NCBI RefSeq assembly: GCF_029893365.1
Contig: NZ_JARXUZ010000001.1
Location: 372,001-436,000, forward strand
Reading direction: 5' to 3'
DNA: 64,000 bases
Source: Cryobacterium sp. CG_9.6
GTDB taxonomy: Bacteria > Actinomycetota > Actinomycetes > Actinomycetales > Microbacteriaceae
Shown: in pieces, positions 6,593 to 15,603 of the stretch
Numbering within the stretch: position 1 is the first letter of the stretch
Layout: each line of letters opens with the position of its first letter
The notes under the pieces: generated by a model
What the model saw: the letters and a program-made list of their open reading frames with translations, nothing else
Database searches by the model: none
What the model was told of the DNA's origin: nothing
Made by a program: the position numbers and the translations under genes

Positions 6593-7207
6593 ATGCGGCG
6601 AAGTCGATCGAGCCGCCGTGCCGGTGCGCAGGTTCAGGAATCGGGTGCCGATCTCGCCACCATCGAGCGGATGTCCGACGAGGGGCTCCTCATCGCCCTC
6701 TCCGCCGTGCGAATGGCCGTGAAAAACGACATCATCATCGGTGCGCTGCGGGACCACGCCGATTATGACCCTGCACGCTATGCGGAGACGGCGCGAAATG
6801 AGCTGAGTCTCCTGGCCCGCCAGAATGAGGAATACGCCGAACGTGTGGGGCGGCTCCGGAAAGACCTCAGCAAGAGCCACTGGGGCTTCGACCTCACGGA
6901 CGACCAGCGTGGGGACCTCGCCCAGTTCGCTCTGCGCATGCAGGTGCACAATCGGCTGACCGTCGCCCTCGACGCCGAGGCGGCTGCTGACGACCGTGTG
7001 GCCCAGCTCGTGGACCGCGCCCAGCGGGCGGCGAGCGAGGAGATTCGTGACGCGGTGTCAACGCGGTTGATCTCGCTCGCCATCGATCCACATGCGGCGG
7101 ACTATGCCGAAAAACGGGCGGATCGACTCGAGATGTTCTTGCTGGTGAACCTCGCCCTGCTGAAGGCGTCCCGCGCCGAGGCCACTCCGGGCGACAGCGA
7201 CTACTGA
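6593..7207 (+). CDS. Hypothetical helical protein
   Basis: The ATG at 6593 follows a strong GAGGAGGTG. The 204-residue product has a basic N-terminus (MRRSRSSRRAG) and is otherwise almost entirely amphipathic helix, rich in Ala, Glu and Arg, with no membrane segment or Cys cluster. Segments such as RNELSLLARQNEEYAERVGRL could form coiled coils. I do not recognise a characterised family; proteins like it occur in related actinobacteria as conserved hypotheticals. It is divergent from the SHOCT gene, so the two promoters share the region 6410-6575. Confidence 0.75.
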   Translation: MRRSRSSRRAGAQVQESGADLATIERMSDEGLLIALSAVRMAVKNDIIIGALRDHADYDPARYAETARNELSLLARQNEEYAERVGRLRKDLSKSHWGFDLTDDQRGDLAQFALRMQVHNRLTVALDAEAAADDRVAQLVDRAQRAASEEIRDAVSTRLISLAIDPHAADYAEKRADRLEMFLLVNLALLKASRAEATPGDSDY

Positions 7208-7347
7208 CCGGTATCCCCGCTGGCCAGGCGGGGCGAATCTGGTCAGTGCCAGATGCTGACCTTTTTTGGAACAGTGGAGTACGGTCGCCTTACACGGAGA
7301 TTGCGATCTCCGATTCACCGCAGGAATTCTTGAGAGAGGTATGACAG

Positions 7348-7455
7348 ATGTCTGACACACCGCACCCGAAGCCGCACGATCCCCGGCCCCATGCGCCTCA
7401 AGCGCCTGCCCCCACACCTGCTCCCGATGCGCCCGAACAGGACACGCCGCAGTAG
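7348..7455 (+). CDS. Pro-rich small peptide (35 aa)
   Basis: The ATG at 7348 has GAGAGAGGT about seven bases upstream and opens a 35-codon frame of low complexity: Pro, Ala and His dominate (SDTPHPKPHDPRPHAPQAPAP), and it ends in TAG at 7453-7455. It would be a disordered cytoplasmic peptide. The ribosome-binding site is the main evidence. No homologue is recognised. Confidence 0.4.
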   Translation: MSDTPHPKPHDPRPHAPQAPAPTPAPDAPEQDTPQ

Positions 7456-7506
7456 TCGGCCCACGACGGCGGGCAGGGCCTCGGCCGTGCCCGCGTCCGC
7501 GCCGGC

Positions 7507-9156
7507 CTACAAAGTGGGCCAGAACTCCTGCCACACCTGTCGCTGTTCACCACGAGGGTCACATTCCACCCGGTCTACCTCATCAAAGATGAGCGTCTGG
7601 CGATCCTGCTCGGTGTAGTTCGGCCAGCTCGCCTCCACCACTCCCGTACAGGCGAAGTGCAACCAGTGGCGACGCATCCGCTCACCGGCACTGATAAAGG
7701 GTTTGCGGCCACCGAACGCGGTCACGGACCGTGCAAAAAGGGTATCTAGGTCGTTGAAGAGCGCAAAAAGTTCGATGCCGTGGGTAGCGCCCAGGCCAAC
7801 CACATGCATGAGTCGCGGCGCAAGATCGAAGCGATAGAAGTGCACGGGAGCAACGCGCGAGTGCAATCCCCCCACCGTGACGCTCGGAAACCAGAAAGCG
7901 AAATCACCACCGAAATCGCTCGCGGCGTGTTTCGTGGGCAGCCCCGGGTACGCTGCGCGCATGGCGTCGTGAGTGCCTTCGGGGGCGCGTTCGAACAGCG
8001 CCTGAATTCGTTGGGGCGACTGCGGCAGAATATCGACACGACGCCCGAACGCCGAGCCCTCACGGTAGTTCGTGCCGATGATGAGCGGCACGTGGTGTGT
8101 GTGGCCGCGTCGAAACGCGTCGACCGGGTGTTCGGGGAGCAAATCGCCGTCCACAACCGGGGCGAGACAGAATGTGCCGGGCTGCGCATCGGGCGTGCGC
8201 ACCTGAACGGCGAGGGCCGCCAGCATGAGCTGCCCGGCATCCGCTTCGATGAGCAGCTGTGCCGCATCACTGGTCTCACCGACGGCATCCGGTGTGATCG
8301 CCCGCAACTCGTTCACCACCTCCTCGGCCCAGCCCCGGGTGAGCTCGGGCGCGTACGCGGCTCCCGGTGGGGGACTCTGCGCAATGACGCGCGCGAACAG
8401 CCCCCGCGCCGCCGGGGTGGCCATCAACGTAAGGGCCGCGTTGCCCCCGGCCGACTCCCCAAACACCGTCACGTTGTTGGGGTTTCCTCCGAACGAGCGG
8501 ATGTTGCTGCGCACCCACTCGAGGGCGGCCAGCTGATCGCGGAGCCCCAGATTATTCTCGATCGGTCGTTCCGGCGTGGAGTAGCCCGAGAAGTCCAGAT
8601 ACCCCAGAGCACCGAGTCGATAATTGAAATTCACGTAGACCACGCGCCCGGTCCGCACAAAACTCGGCCCCTGTTGGGGAAAATCCTGAGCAGATCCGAT
8701 GCTGTAACCGCCGCCATGAATAAACACCATCACCGGCAGGCTCAGTCGGGTGCGCCGCCCCACGGTGGGCGCGAGCACATTGATGGTGAGACAGTCCTCA
8801 CTTGCCAGCTGTCGAGCAATCTTCGAGCGGAGGGAATTGCGCGGGATCTGTGATGCCACATCCCTGTGGCGACTGGCATCCCGAACACCGCACCACGGAA
8901 TCACGCTCTGTGGTGCTCGAAAGCGCAGCGGGCCCACAGGCGGCGCCGCGTAGGGGATGCCGCGCCAAGCCACGATCGAACCGTCCCGAACCCCACGCAC
9001 AGTGCCGCCCGTGACCTGAACGTCCAGGGCAGTACGCGGTGAATCAGCGAGATCAGGGATGCCTGACGACGTGGTCGATGATGACCGGGACGGACGGAGT
9101 GAACGCGCCGTGTCGTGGCGAGGAAGCCCGGTGGTGACTGAGAGGTGAGTGAACAT
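7507..9156 (-). CDS. Carboxylesterase type B
   Basis: Starting at ATG 9156 the protein has 549 residues, the usual length of type-B carboxylesterases. It shows the oxyanion-hole segment FIHGGGY, the nucleophile elbow GESAGG with catalytic Ser, and the catalytic His in GATHGIEL. The early element GIPYAAPPVGPLRF and the SEDCLTINV stretch are also family signatures. No signal peptide is evident, so it is probably cytoplasmic and hydrolyses carboxylic esters. The substrate cannot be read from sequence. The gene stands alone, 53 bases upstream of the next minus-strand gene. Confidence 0.9.
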   Translation of the reverse strand: MFTHLSVTTGLPRHDTARSLRPSRSSSTTSSGIPDLADSPRTALDVQVTGGTVRGVRDGSIVAWRGIPYAAPPVGPLRFRAPQSVIPWCGVRDASRHRDVASQIPRNSLRSKIARQLASEDCLTINVLAPTVGRRTRLSLPVMVFIHGGGYSIGSAQDFPQQGPSFVRTGRVVYVNFNYRLGALGYLDFSGYSTPERPIENNLGLRDQLAALEWVRSNIRSFGGNPNNVTVFGESAGGNAALTLMATPAARGLFARVIAQSPPPGAAYAPELTRGWAEEVVNELRAITPDAVGETSDAAQLLIEADAGQLMLAALAVQVRTPDAQPGTFCLAPVVDGDLLPEHPVDAFRRGHTHHVPLIIGTNYREGSAFGRRVDILPQSPQRIQALFERAPEGTHDAMRAAYPGLPTKHAASDFGGDFAFWFPSVTVGGLHSRVAPVHFYRFDLAPRLMHVVGLGATHGIELFALFNDLDTLFARSVTAFGGRKPFISAGERMRRHWLHFACTGVVEASWPNYTEQDRQTLIFDEVDRVECDPRGEQRQVWQEFWPTL

Positions 9157-9208
9157 GTGTCGCGCCCCTTCCGGACGACGCTCGGGTCTGGAGCTAGCCC
9201 GGGTATTT

Positions 9209-9949
9209 CTACCTGTCTTGCGGTTCTGCGCTGGCCTCGAAGCCGAAGCGTTCGCCGCGGTCCCAACTCTGGCGCAGGTTTCCCCAGGCTGGAATGCCGC
9301 CATTGGCCTGCAGAATCGATGCCAGATGCATGAGATTCCAGCTCATGAAGGTGGTGTTGCGATTGGTGAAATCATTCTGGGGGCCGCCAGAACCCGGGTC
9401 GAGATAGCTGGGGCCGGGCCCGATCTCACCCAGCCATCCCGCATCCGCTGCTGGGGGGATGGTGTAGCCAATGTGCTGCAAACTGTAAAGCAGGTTGGAG
9501 CTGCAATGCTTGACGCCGTCTTCGTTGCCGGTGAGAATAGCGCCACCCACCTTGCCGTAGAACACGTACTGGCCTTTTTCGTTGAACATGCCAGACATTG
9601 CATACAAACGTTCAACGATGCGTTTGGTGACGGAACCATTGTCGCCGAGCCAAATGGGGCCGGCGAGAACGAGAATATCGGCCGCGCGAACAGTCTCGAA
9701 CACGGCAGGCCAGGCATCGCTTGCCCAGCCGTGTTCGGTCATGTCGGGGAACACGCCGGTGGCGATGTCGTGGTCGATGGCGCGAATCACATCCACGTGA
9801 ACGGCCTGACCGCGCATGATGTGTGCACTCAGGTCAATAATGCCCTCCGTGTTGCTCACCTCGGGGCTGCGCTTGAGCGTGCAGTTGATAAACACCGCGC
9901 GCAGTGAGGAGTAGTCGAACGACGTTTCAACGTGAACGGACGGGCCCAT
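9209..9949 (-). CDS. Flavodoxin family / NADPH-dependent FMN reductase-like protein
   Basis: The 246-residue protein has the flavodoxin-like fold: RAVFINCTLKRSPEVSNTEG as beta-1 and phosphate loop (near residues 17-36), ILVLAGPIWLGDNGSVTKR as the FMN-edge loop, and YGKVGGAILTGNEDGVKH later. These match the NADPH-dependent FMN reductase/WrbA-like superfamily. The C-terminal 60 residues extend beyond the core. It probably binds FMN and reduces quinones or other small acceptors. It lies directly upstream of the carboxylesterase on the same strand (52-base gap), so a two-gene operon is plausible. Confidence 0.82.
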   Translation of the reverse strand: MGPSVHVETSFDYSSLRAVFINCTLKRSPEVSNTEGIIDLSAHIMRGQAVHVDVIRAIDHDIATGVFPDMTEHGWASDAWPAVFETVRAADILVLAGPIWLGDNGSVTKRIVERLYAMSGMFNEKGQYVFYGKVGGAILTGNEDGVKHCSSNLLYSLQHIGYTIPPAADAGWLGEIGPGPSYLDPGSGGPQNDFTNRNTTFMSWNLMHLASILQANGGIPAWGNLRQSWDRGERFGFEASAEPQDR

Positions 9950-10149
9950 ATGGTCAGTAAAGCACCGGTTTCAGGAGCTAGCTAGGGCCAGCACGGCTGA
10001 TTCTGAGACCGGCACGGCCCTGCTGCCACGACCGTCTTGGACAGGCGGGGGTCGTCACGCCTGGCCGCGGTGTGCAGTGAGCGCGACCGGGTTCAAAATG
10101 CGGTATAGTTTTCAAGTTGCCTCCGAGCGTTTCGGTCGGAAGTAACCGG

Positions 10150-10222
10150 GCGCCCGTAGCTCAGCGGATAGAGCAATTGACTACGGATCAATAGGTCGGG
10201 GGTTCAAATCCCTCCGGGCGCA
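10150..10222 (+). tRNA. tRNA-Arg(ACG)
   Basis: The cloverleaf is complete: acceptor GCGCCCG/CGGGCGC, anticodon loop CTACGGA with anticodon ACG, and T-arm GGGGG TTCAAAT CCCTC with one G-T closing pair. CCA is not encoded. A TATAGT box lies at 10104-10109. A34 would be the target of the TadA encoded 3 kb downstream. Confidence 0.95.
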
Positions 10223-10227
10223 CAGCT

Positions 10228-10262
10228 AAAAACCCCGTAATCCTTGTGATTGCGGGGTTTTT
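10228..10262 (+). terminator. Terminator after tRNA-Arg
   Basis: AAAAACCCCGTAATC pairs with GATTGCGGGGTTTTT around CTTGT, with one mismatch, giving a strong intrinsic terminator. Confidence 0.85.
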
Positions 10263-10548
10263 GTTTTGTCGTGGACGGCCTCGCTCGACCGCTCACCTGA
10301 GAAGTTTGTGAACAATCTTGACCAATCTTGACCAAACGGGCAAATGGGGGTCATGTATAGATAGCATTGCCCTAAGTGAGAAATACTTACCTTTACCTTC
10401 ACGGCACCGCCGCCATGACATGAGGTCGAAGTTTCTCGCCGGGCCTTGTTCGGAAGTCCGGTGAGGAAGGCATTCCTGCGAGGGACTGCCTCGGTGGGGC
10501 GAGGGGTAGGGCCTTCGCCCCACCGCCATCCCGTTTGGCGCTGAGCGG
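10263..10548. other. Intergenic region without a gene
   Basis: No convincing coding frame is seen. It holds a short tandem repeat (CAATCTTGAC twice, about 10312-10331) and a GC-rich hairpin (GGTGGGGCG at 10493 pairing with CGCCCCACC ending at 10524), which could end transcription of the minus-strand MarR gene. Confidence 0.5.
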
Positions 10549-11043
10549 CTAATCCGGTGAGCGCGTGTCTCGCGTGCGTAGCCGATCACACAGGGCCGTG
10601 AGCTCGTGGAGTTCGTCGATGTTCAGCGAATCGCCGATACGTTCCGTGATGGTGTTCATGTGGGCAACGGCCACGCGGCGAAAGACTGCGAGACCCGTTG
10701 TGGTGAGTTCCACGATGGCCCCCCGGCCGTCGTTCGGGTCGGCGAGCTTGCAGACGTAGCCCTTGGAGACCAGGCGGTCCACCAGTCGGCTGACGCTGGG
10801 CTGGGTGAGCAGCACGTGACTGTTGAGCTCACGTAAGCGGATGCGCCGATCGGGCTCTCGAGACAGATTAAACATCACGTCGTACTCATTGAAGGAAATG
10901 TCCCGGGAGGGAAAGCCGGCCGCGAGGCTGCGCATGATGGCCACTTGGGCACGAAAAAGGGACTCCCACGCCGCAACGGCAACGTTCCGATCGACCACCC
11001 TGACTCCTTGCGCTGCTCGTGACGCCCCTAACCCCTGGGGCAT
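10549..11043 (-). CDS. MarR family transcriptional regulator
   Basis: The ATG at 11043 follows AGAGGTGAT and gives 164 residues, a normal MarR length. The winged helix is clear: IRLRELNSHVLLTQPSVSRLVDRLVSKGYV is the helix-turn-helix and ADPNDGRGAIVELT the wing with its Asp-x-Arg element. Flanking helices form the dimer. Ligand and targets are unknown. The stretch 11044-11234 is AT-rich near TTATATATT and may hold its promoter. No obvious palindromic operator was found. Confidence 0.9.
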   Translation of the reverse strand: MPQGLGASRAAQGVRVVDRNVAVAAWESLFRAQVAIMRSLAAGFPSRDISFNEYDVMFNLSREPDRRIRLRELNSHVLLTQPSVSRLVDRLVSKGYVCKLADPNDGRGAIVELTTTGLAVFRRVAVAHMNTITERIGDSLNIDELHELTALCDRLRTRDTRSPD

Positions 11044-11234
11044 GATCACCTCTAAGGATAGGGACTTCGCGGCGATCATCGCGCATCTGCTCGGCTCGGA
11101 GCCAACTCGCAGGAGAAAAAGTGTCACTCAACTAGCGTCCGTTACTCATTCGTTATATATTCGTAGTGCGTCAACCGTTTGCTGTGGCGGAAGACGTGAA
11201 ATGTGATTGCAGGACACTCTTGGTGCAAGGGAAC

Positions 11235-11265
11235 AGGGCCGGTCGTAGAGTCTACGACCGGCCCT
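11235..11265. terminator. Hairpin terminator
   Basis: AGGGCCGGTCGTA (11235-11247) and TACGACCGGCCCT (11253-11265) form a perfect 13-bp stem with a 5-base loop. It lies just past the stop of the minus-strand winged-helix gene. Confidence 0.7.
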
Positions 11266-11290
11266 CACCATGTGTGGCGTGATGTACGAG

Positions 11291-11974
11291 TTAGAAGCGG
11301 TCGGGACTCGGGGTCGTCGCCTGTCGAATCGACACGTCGGCGTGACGGTCGAAGCGGTATCCCACTCCACGCACCGTGCGCACGATGTCCTCGTAGCGAC
11401 CGAGCTTTGCACGTAGGCGCCGCACGTGCACGTCAATGGTGCGCTCGTTGGGGGTGTCGTCCTCATCGCTGGCATCCCAGAGCGAGGAAATGATCTCTGC
11501 ACGATCCACGGTGCGTCCCTCGCGCAGAACCAGGTACTGCAACAGTTCAAACTCTTTGTAGGTGAGGCTGGCCGTCTCGTTGTCGAGGATCACGCGCTTG
11601 CGTGAGATATCGACGACGACACCGCTGTGGGCACGGTCGAGTTCTTCGGTTTCGGTGCGGTGTTCCGCCAGCGCGGACGGATCCTGCAGAGCGAGACGAA
11701 CAACGTCAACATCGCGTCCACCGGAGTTCTCGGGGGCCAAGGCCACGGCCGCGTAGGTTTCGGCCGACGGTGCCAGGTCGTTTGTGAGGGCTTTGAGCGC
11801 CTCAACAATGCGGTGCAGGCTCGTGCCGGCCGCCGCGGCCTTGGCCTCATCGATGCCAACGTAGAGCACGAAGCCGCGGGCTTCGGTGCCGCTCGGAACG
11901 GCGCGAATGCGGGGGGCCGGCTGGTCGACGATCTTCAGTGCGGGACGACCTGAGTGGATGTGGGCGAGAGACAT
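11291..11974 (-). CDS. Winged-helix regulator (OmpR/PhoB-type C-terminal domain, no receiver)
   Basis: The ATG at 11974 follows AAGGAG by six bases. The 227-residue protein ends in an OmpR/PhoB-type winged helix (residues about 130-215: LTYKEFELLQYLVLREGRTVDRAEII, then NERTIDVHVRRLRAKL and VRTVRGVGYRF). The N-terminal 120 residues are not a phospho-receiver: no acidic pocket or conserved Lys is seen. It contains FVLYVGIDEAKAAAAGTSLHRIVEALKAL, resembling a small alpha/beta domain of unknown ligand. Upstream lies a 185-base leader and a Cys-rich small peptide, suggesting control by attenuation. No sensor kinase is nearby. Confidence 0.85.
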   Translation of the reverse strand: MSLAHIHSGRPALKIVDQPAPRIRAVPSGTEARGFVLYVGIDEAKAAAAGTSLHRIVEALKALTNDLAPSAETYAAVALAPENSGGRDVDVVRLALQDPSALAEHRTETEELDRAHSGVVVDISRKRVILDNETASLTYKEFELLQYLVLREGRTVDRAEIISSLWDASDEDDTPNERTIDVHVRRLRAKLGRYEDIVRTVRGVGYRFDRHADVSIRQATTPSPDRF

Positions 11975-12158
11975 GGGGAACTCCTTATGAGAAAAACGTG
12001 GGTGAACCCGCAGCAATGCTCATGGGTTCGCGTATGAGGCACACGTGCCTGGTGTCGAACGCTGTCAGGAAGCGTTCGGGAGAGCAGTTCGTCAGTCACC
12101 GGGGGCGATATATCCCGGTGCGCGGGGACGGAGCTGAACTCTCAGCGAGGGCCGGGCG

Positions 12159-12263
12159 TTAGCGGCACATTCGACAACAGACGACGGCGGAAGAACCGGC
12201 CATCATCATGCCGGCAGTCCCGGGGGCCTCGAGGGAGGTCAGGGGGCGTGCGGTGGTTGTCAT
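12159..12263 (-). CDS. Cys-rich leader peptide (34 aa) upstream of the winged-helix gene
   Basis: The ATG at 12263 opens a 34-codon frame ending GSSAVVCCRMCR then TAA. It has three Cys within five residues right before the stop, and three Met in a row mid-way. A TTGACA box at 12295-12300 and a weak TTAACT would place transcription start at or next to the ATG, so the message may be leaderless. The next gene starts 185 bases downstream. The intervening leader can form hairpins (CACCGGG/CCCGGTG, GAACGC/GCGTTC, GAACCC/GGGTTC). Terminal Cys runs in short leaders are known in actinobacteria to sense charged tRNA-Cys. That role here is inference. Confidence 0.5.
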   Translation of the reverse strand: MTTTARPLTSLEAPGTAGMMMAGSSAVVCCRMCR

Positions 12264-12270
12264 AAATGTG

Positions 12271-12300
12271 AGTTAACCGGAATGTGACGCGGTGTGTCAA
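12271..12300 (-). promoter_or_regulatory. Promoter for leader peptide and winged-helix gene
   Basis: On the minus strand TTGACA (12300-12295) is followed after 18 bases by TTAACT (12276-12271), seven bases from the leader ATG. The -35 is consensus and the -10 weak. The spacing implies a leaderless or nearly leaderless transcript. Confidence 0.45.
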
Positions 12301-12506
12301 TTCGATGACAAGGAGTTACGCGCCGTGACGCGCATGACGTTCATTCCCTCGGACGTGATTAGGCGCATCCGTCACAAAAGGAAACTTTACGAATGGTTCT
12401 GCGATGAAAAGTAGCTTGATAAAAGTTTATTGAATATTGTGGCCATCGGCGCGGCTGAATCCGCAGAAGCTGCAGAGGGCCGCCCGTGAGGCCGTGACCG
12501 TGAAGG

Positions 12507-13139
12507 TTACACGAGACCGTAGAGGCGGTCGCCCGCGTCACCGAGGCCGGGCACGATGTAGCCGTTCTCATCGAGGCGCTCGTCAACAGCACCGAGAATG
12601 ATGGTCACCTCGCGGCCTTCAAGAGCCTTCTCCACAGCCGCCAGTCCTTCGGGAGCAGCGAGGATGCAAATGGCGGTGACGTCGGTGGCGCCGCGAGCGA
12701 ACAGGAAGTTGATGGCCGCAATGAGCGAACCGCCGGTGGCCAGCATGGGGTCGAGAACGAAGCACTGCCGATCCGACAGATCGTCGGGCAGGCGCTCAGC
12801 GTATGTTGTGGGCTCGAGTGTCTCCTCGTTGCGCGCCATGCCGAGAAAACCCACCTCGGCCGTGGGCAGCATCTTCACCATTCCCTCCAGCATTCCGAGT
12901 CCCGCGCGCAGAATCGGAACGACGAGGGGCTTGGGGTCGCTGATGCGCACGCCCTGAGCGGCCGACACCGGCGTGTGCACGGTGACCGCTTCGACCCGCA
13001 CGCCACGGGTGCCCTCATACGCCAGCAGTGTCATGAGTTCTTCGACGAGCGAACGAAACAGGGGGGAGGGAGTGGTCTTGTCACGCAGCACTGTGAGCTT
13101 GTGCGTGATGAGCGGGTGGTCGGCTACATGGACTCGCAT
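12507..13139 (-). CDS. upp: Uracil phosphoribosyltransferase
   Basis: The protein converts uracil and PRPP to UMP in pyrimidine salvage. At 210 residues from ATG 13139 ([15 protein letters not shown]) it has family length. The PRPP loop [12 protein letters not shown] and the C-terminal uracil-binding segment [16 protein letters not shown] are both intact. The gene is divergent from tadA with only about 65 bases between starts, so the promoters overlap. The longer open frame extending to 13496 is antisense to tadA and is not the start. Confidence 0.97.
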   Translation of the reverse strand: MRVHVADHPLITHKLTVLRDKTTPSPLFRSLVEELMTLLAYEGTRGVRVEAVTVHTPVSAAQGVRISDPKPLVVPILRAGLGMLEGMVKMLPTAEVGFLGMARNEETLEPTTYAERLPDDLSDRQCFVLDPMLATGGSLIAAINFLFARGATDVTAICILAAPEGLAAVEKALEGREVTIILGAVDERLDENGYIVPGLGDAGDRLYGLV

Positions 13140-13203
13140 AGGCTCAATTCTACTGGTTCCCTCTCGCGAACCGTCCGCGCGAGACACCGGGAAGGTGAAC
13201 ACC

Positions 13204-13695
13204 GTGACTGTACAGACAGCGCTCATGAAACTGGCCCTCGATGAGGCTCGTATTGCCCTGACCACGGGCGACGTTCCGGTGGGAGCCATCATCGTCAATG
13301 CCGCGGGCGTCATCATCGCGCGCGGGCGAAATGAACGCGAACTGCACCAGGATCCCACCCTGCACGCCGAGATTGTCGCTATCCGTGCGGCCGCTGCGGC
13401 CACCGGCGACTGGCATCTCACCGGGTGCACACTCGTGGTCACCCTGGAGCCGTGCGTCATGTGCGCCGGCGCGATCCTCGCGGCCCGAGTGCCCACGGTG
13501 GTTTTCGGCGCCTGGGATGAGAAGGCTGGAGCATCAGGATCGGTCTACGACGTGCTGCGCGACCGTCGGCTCAATCACCGCGTCGAGGTGTTCAGCGGTG
13601 TAGCGGAGCAGGAATGCGGCGACCTGCTACGAGCCTTTTTTGACGACCCGGCGCGCCGCACTCCCCGCGCCGGTGGGGTTACTCCCGGCCCCTGA
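13204..13695 (+). CDS. tadA: tRNA-specific adenosine deaminase
   Basis: TadA deaminates A34 to inosine in tRNA-Arg(ACG), which is encoded at 10150-10222. The zinc site is complete: His54-Ala-Glu56 (catalytic Glu) and PCVMC with Cys84 and Cys87. I chose GTG 13204 because GGGAAGG precedes it at a normal distance; GTG 13195 or ATG 13225 are alternatives. The protein is 163 residues, slightly longer at the C-terminus than E. coli TadA. It converges with the CDF transporter pseudogene, overlapping its end by about 17 bases. Confidence 0.93.
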   Translation: MTVQTALMKLALDEARIALTTGDVPVGAIIVNAAGVIIARGRNERELHQDPTLHAEIVAIRAAAAATGDWHLTGCTLVVTLEPCVMCAGAILAARVPTVVFGAWDEKAGASGSVYDVLRDRRLNHRVEVFSGVAEQECGDLLRAFFDDPARRTPRAGGVTPGP

Positions 13696-14641
13696 TCACG
13701 AATGTGTCGGTTGGTGGGTTTGCGAGTGTCGGGTCGAGCCACACGTCCGGCTCAAGGTAAATCACCCGTGCCACGGGAACAGTGGCCCGAATGCGCTGCT
13801 CGATGGCGTTGATATCTGCCGCCACCGCGAAAAAGCGTTTGTCGGGCTCCACGGCGATCTTTGCCCCCACCATCATCTCGTCCGGGCCGAGATACAGGGT
13901 CTTAATGTGCACAATGTGCGTGGTCTCGGGGCCGTCCAGGATGGCTGCGCGGATCGCCTCAAGGTCGTCAGCGGTCGCGCCCTCACCCACAAGCAGGCTC
14001 TTGGTCTCAATTCCGAGAATGATTGCCACGAGCACGAGCAGCAGCCCAATCAAGATGGTGCCGATCGCATCCCACACGGAATTGTCGGTGATCACGGTGA
14101 GTCCAACTCCGAGGAAAGCGAATACGAGACCGGTGAGCGCCGCAACGTCTTCGAGCAGCACCACGGGAAGCTCGGGCGCCTTTGCGTGCCGCACAAACTG
14201 CACCCAGCTCTGCTCTCCTCGCACATGATTCGATTCCGTCACGGCGGTGCGCAGCGAGTAGCTCTCCAGCCCCATCGCCACGAGCAGCACCACTAGGGGA
14301 ATTCACGCATTCTCGAGCGGATGAGGGTTCTGCAGCTTGTGGATGCCCTCATACAGGGAGAAGACCCCACCGATCGAGAACAGAATGATCGACACGACGA
14401 AGGCATACACGTAGCGCTCTCGGCCATACCCAAACGGATGCGCCAGATCGGCCCGCTGTTTCGCCTTGCGGCCACCCAGCAACAGCAGGAGCTGATTGCC
14501 GGAGTCCGCGAGGGAGTGCACGCCCTCGGCGAGCATCGACGAGGAGCCCGAGAATCCCCAGGCCACGAACTTGGTGATGGCAATGCCGAGGTTGGCGCCG
14601 AAAGCCGCCACAATTGCTTTGTTTCCGCCGGAAGCACTCAT
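13679..14641 (-). pseudogene. Cation diffusion facilitator interrupted by an in-frame TGA
   Basis: Two collinear pieces in the same frame make one CDF transporter. Residues from ATG 14641 give the N-half (ANLGIAITKFVAWGF, SSSMLAEGVHSLADSGNQ and HPFGYGRERYVYAF, with the metal-site HSLADS). After NPHPLENA a TGA stands at 14305-14303, followed at once in frame by IPLVVLLVAMGLESYSLRTAV and the C-terminal cytoplasmic domain to 13679. Homologues normally have an aromatic residue, often Trp, at this join, so one base change (TGG to TGA) explains the break. It may be a genuine nonsense mutation, a strain polymorphism or a sequencing error. The Zn/Fe/Mn specificity is unknown. Confidence 0.8.
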
Positions 14642-14724
14642 GCGCCCATCCTAGAACTCCGGCCGGTCGGGACCCCAACGGGGGCACCCGGCGACCACGG
14701 AGGCCGCGAAAGTAGACTGAGCGG

Positions 14725-15573
14725 ATGACTTCTACGCAAACTGTCACCCTGCCCACCATCGCGTTCCTCGGAGCCGGCTCCATGGCCCGGGCCGTTCTGG
14801 CGGGACTCCTCAAGCCCGGCGTGGAGGTTGAGGGCGGAATTCGCACGACCAACCGCACCGTAGAGAAGGCTGCAGAACTCGACGGAACCGCCGGTGTCAC
14901 GGCCTTCGCAACGGCCACCGACCCGGAGGCCAACCTCAAGGCAATTGCCGGCGCACAGATCGTTGTCGTGGCCGTGAAGCCCTACATGGTGCCCGACCTG
15001 CTGGCCGAGATTGCCGACCACCTCGAGCCCGGTGCCCTCGTGATCAGCGTCTGCGCCGGGGTCACGGTGGCCACCTTCGAGTCCCTGCTGCCGACATCCG
15101 CTCATGTGATTCGCTCGATGCCCAACACCCCGGCCGTCGTGGGGATGGCTGTCACCGGACTGAGTGCCGGAACGCGTTCCAGCGCCGAAGACCTCACGCT
15201 CGCGCAGGCTCTGTTCGCTACGGTCGGTGATGTGCTGGTTGTGCCCGAGAGCCAGCTCGACGCTCTTGGCACCATCTCGGGTTCGGGGCCGGCCTACGTG
15301 TTCTACCTCATCGAGCAGCTCACCGCGACGGCCGTGGCGAAGGGCTTCACGCCCGAGCAGGCCGCAGTCATGGTGAACGGCACGTTCCTCGGGGCGAGCG
15401 CGCTGCTGGCCGTGTCCGACAAGTCGCCCACCGAGCTGCGCCGTCAGGTGACGAGTCCTGGCGGAACCACCGAACGCGCTGTCGCCGAGCTCGAACAGGG
15501 TGGTCTGCGCGAACTGTTCGATACCGCAACGGATGCGGCCCTCGCCCGCTCCCGGGAGCTTGCCGCCTCCTAG
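14725..15573 (+). CDS. proC: Pyrroline-5-carboxylate reductase
   Basis: ProC reduces pyrroline-5-carboxylate to proline with NAD(P)H, the last step of proline synthesis. The 282-residue protein has the Rossmann loop FLGAGSMARAVLAGLL near residue 13, the RSMPNTPAVVGMAV segment, and the C-terminal signature region SGSGPAYVFYLIEQL with RRQVTSPGGTTERAV. Length and motifs are complete. It stands alone, divergent from the broken CDF gene, and is followed by the pair of 99-bp repeat elements. Confidence 0.97.
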   Translation: MTSTQTVTLPTIAFLGAGSMARAVLAGLLKPGVEVEGGIRTTNRTVEKAAELDGTAGVTAFATATDPEANLKAIAGAQIVVVAVKPYMVPDLLAEIADHLEPGALVISVCAGVTVATFESLLPTSAHVIRSMPNTPAVVGMAVTGLSAGTRSSAEDLTLAQALFATVGDVLVVPESQLDALGTISGSGPAYVFYLIEQLTATAVAKGFTPEQAAVMVNGTFLGASALLAVSDKSPTELRRQVTSPGGTTERAVAELEQGGLRELFDTATDAALARSRELAAS

Positions 15574-15603
15574 CCGCTCTCCTGCCTGTTTACCTGCGGG
15601 TGT

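Noticed and set aside
12973..13203. N-terminal extension of tadA
   Set aside because: It is antisense to upp and rich in Ser/Thr/Arg without similarity to deaminases; a ribosome-binding site supports 13204.
13140..13496. N-terminal extension of upp
   Set aside because: The extra frame is antisense to tadA; upp homology starts at 13139 with the expected N-terminus.
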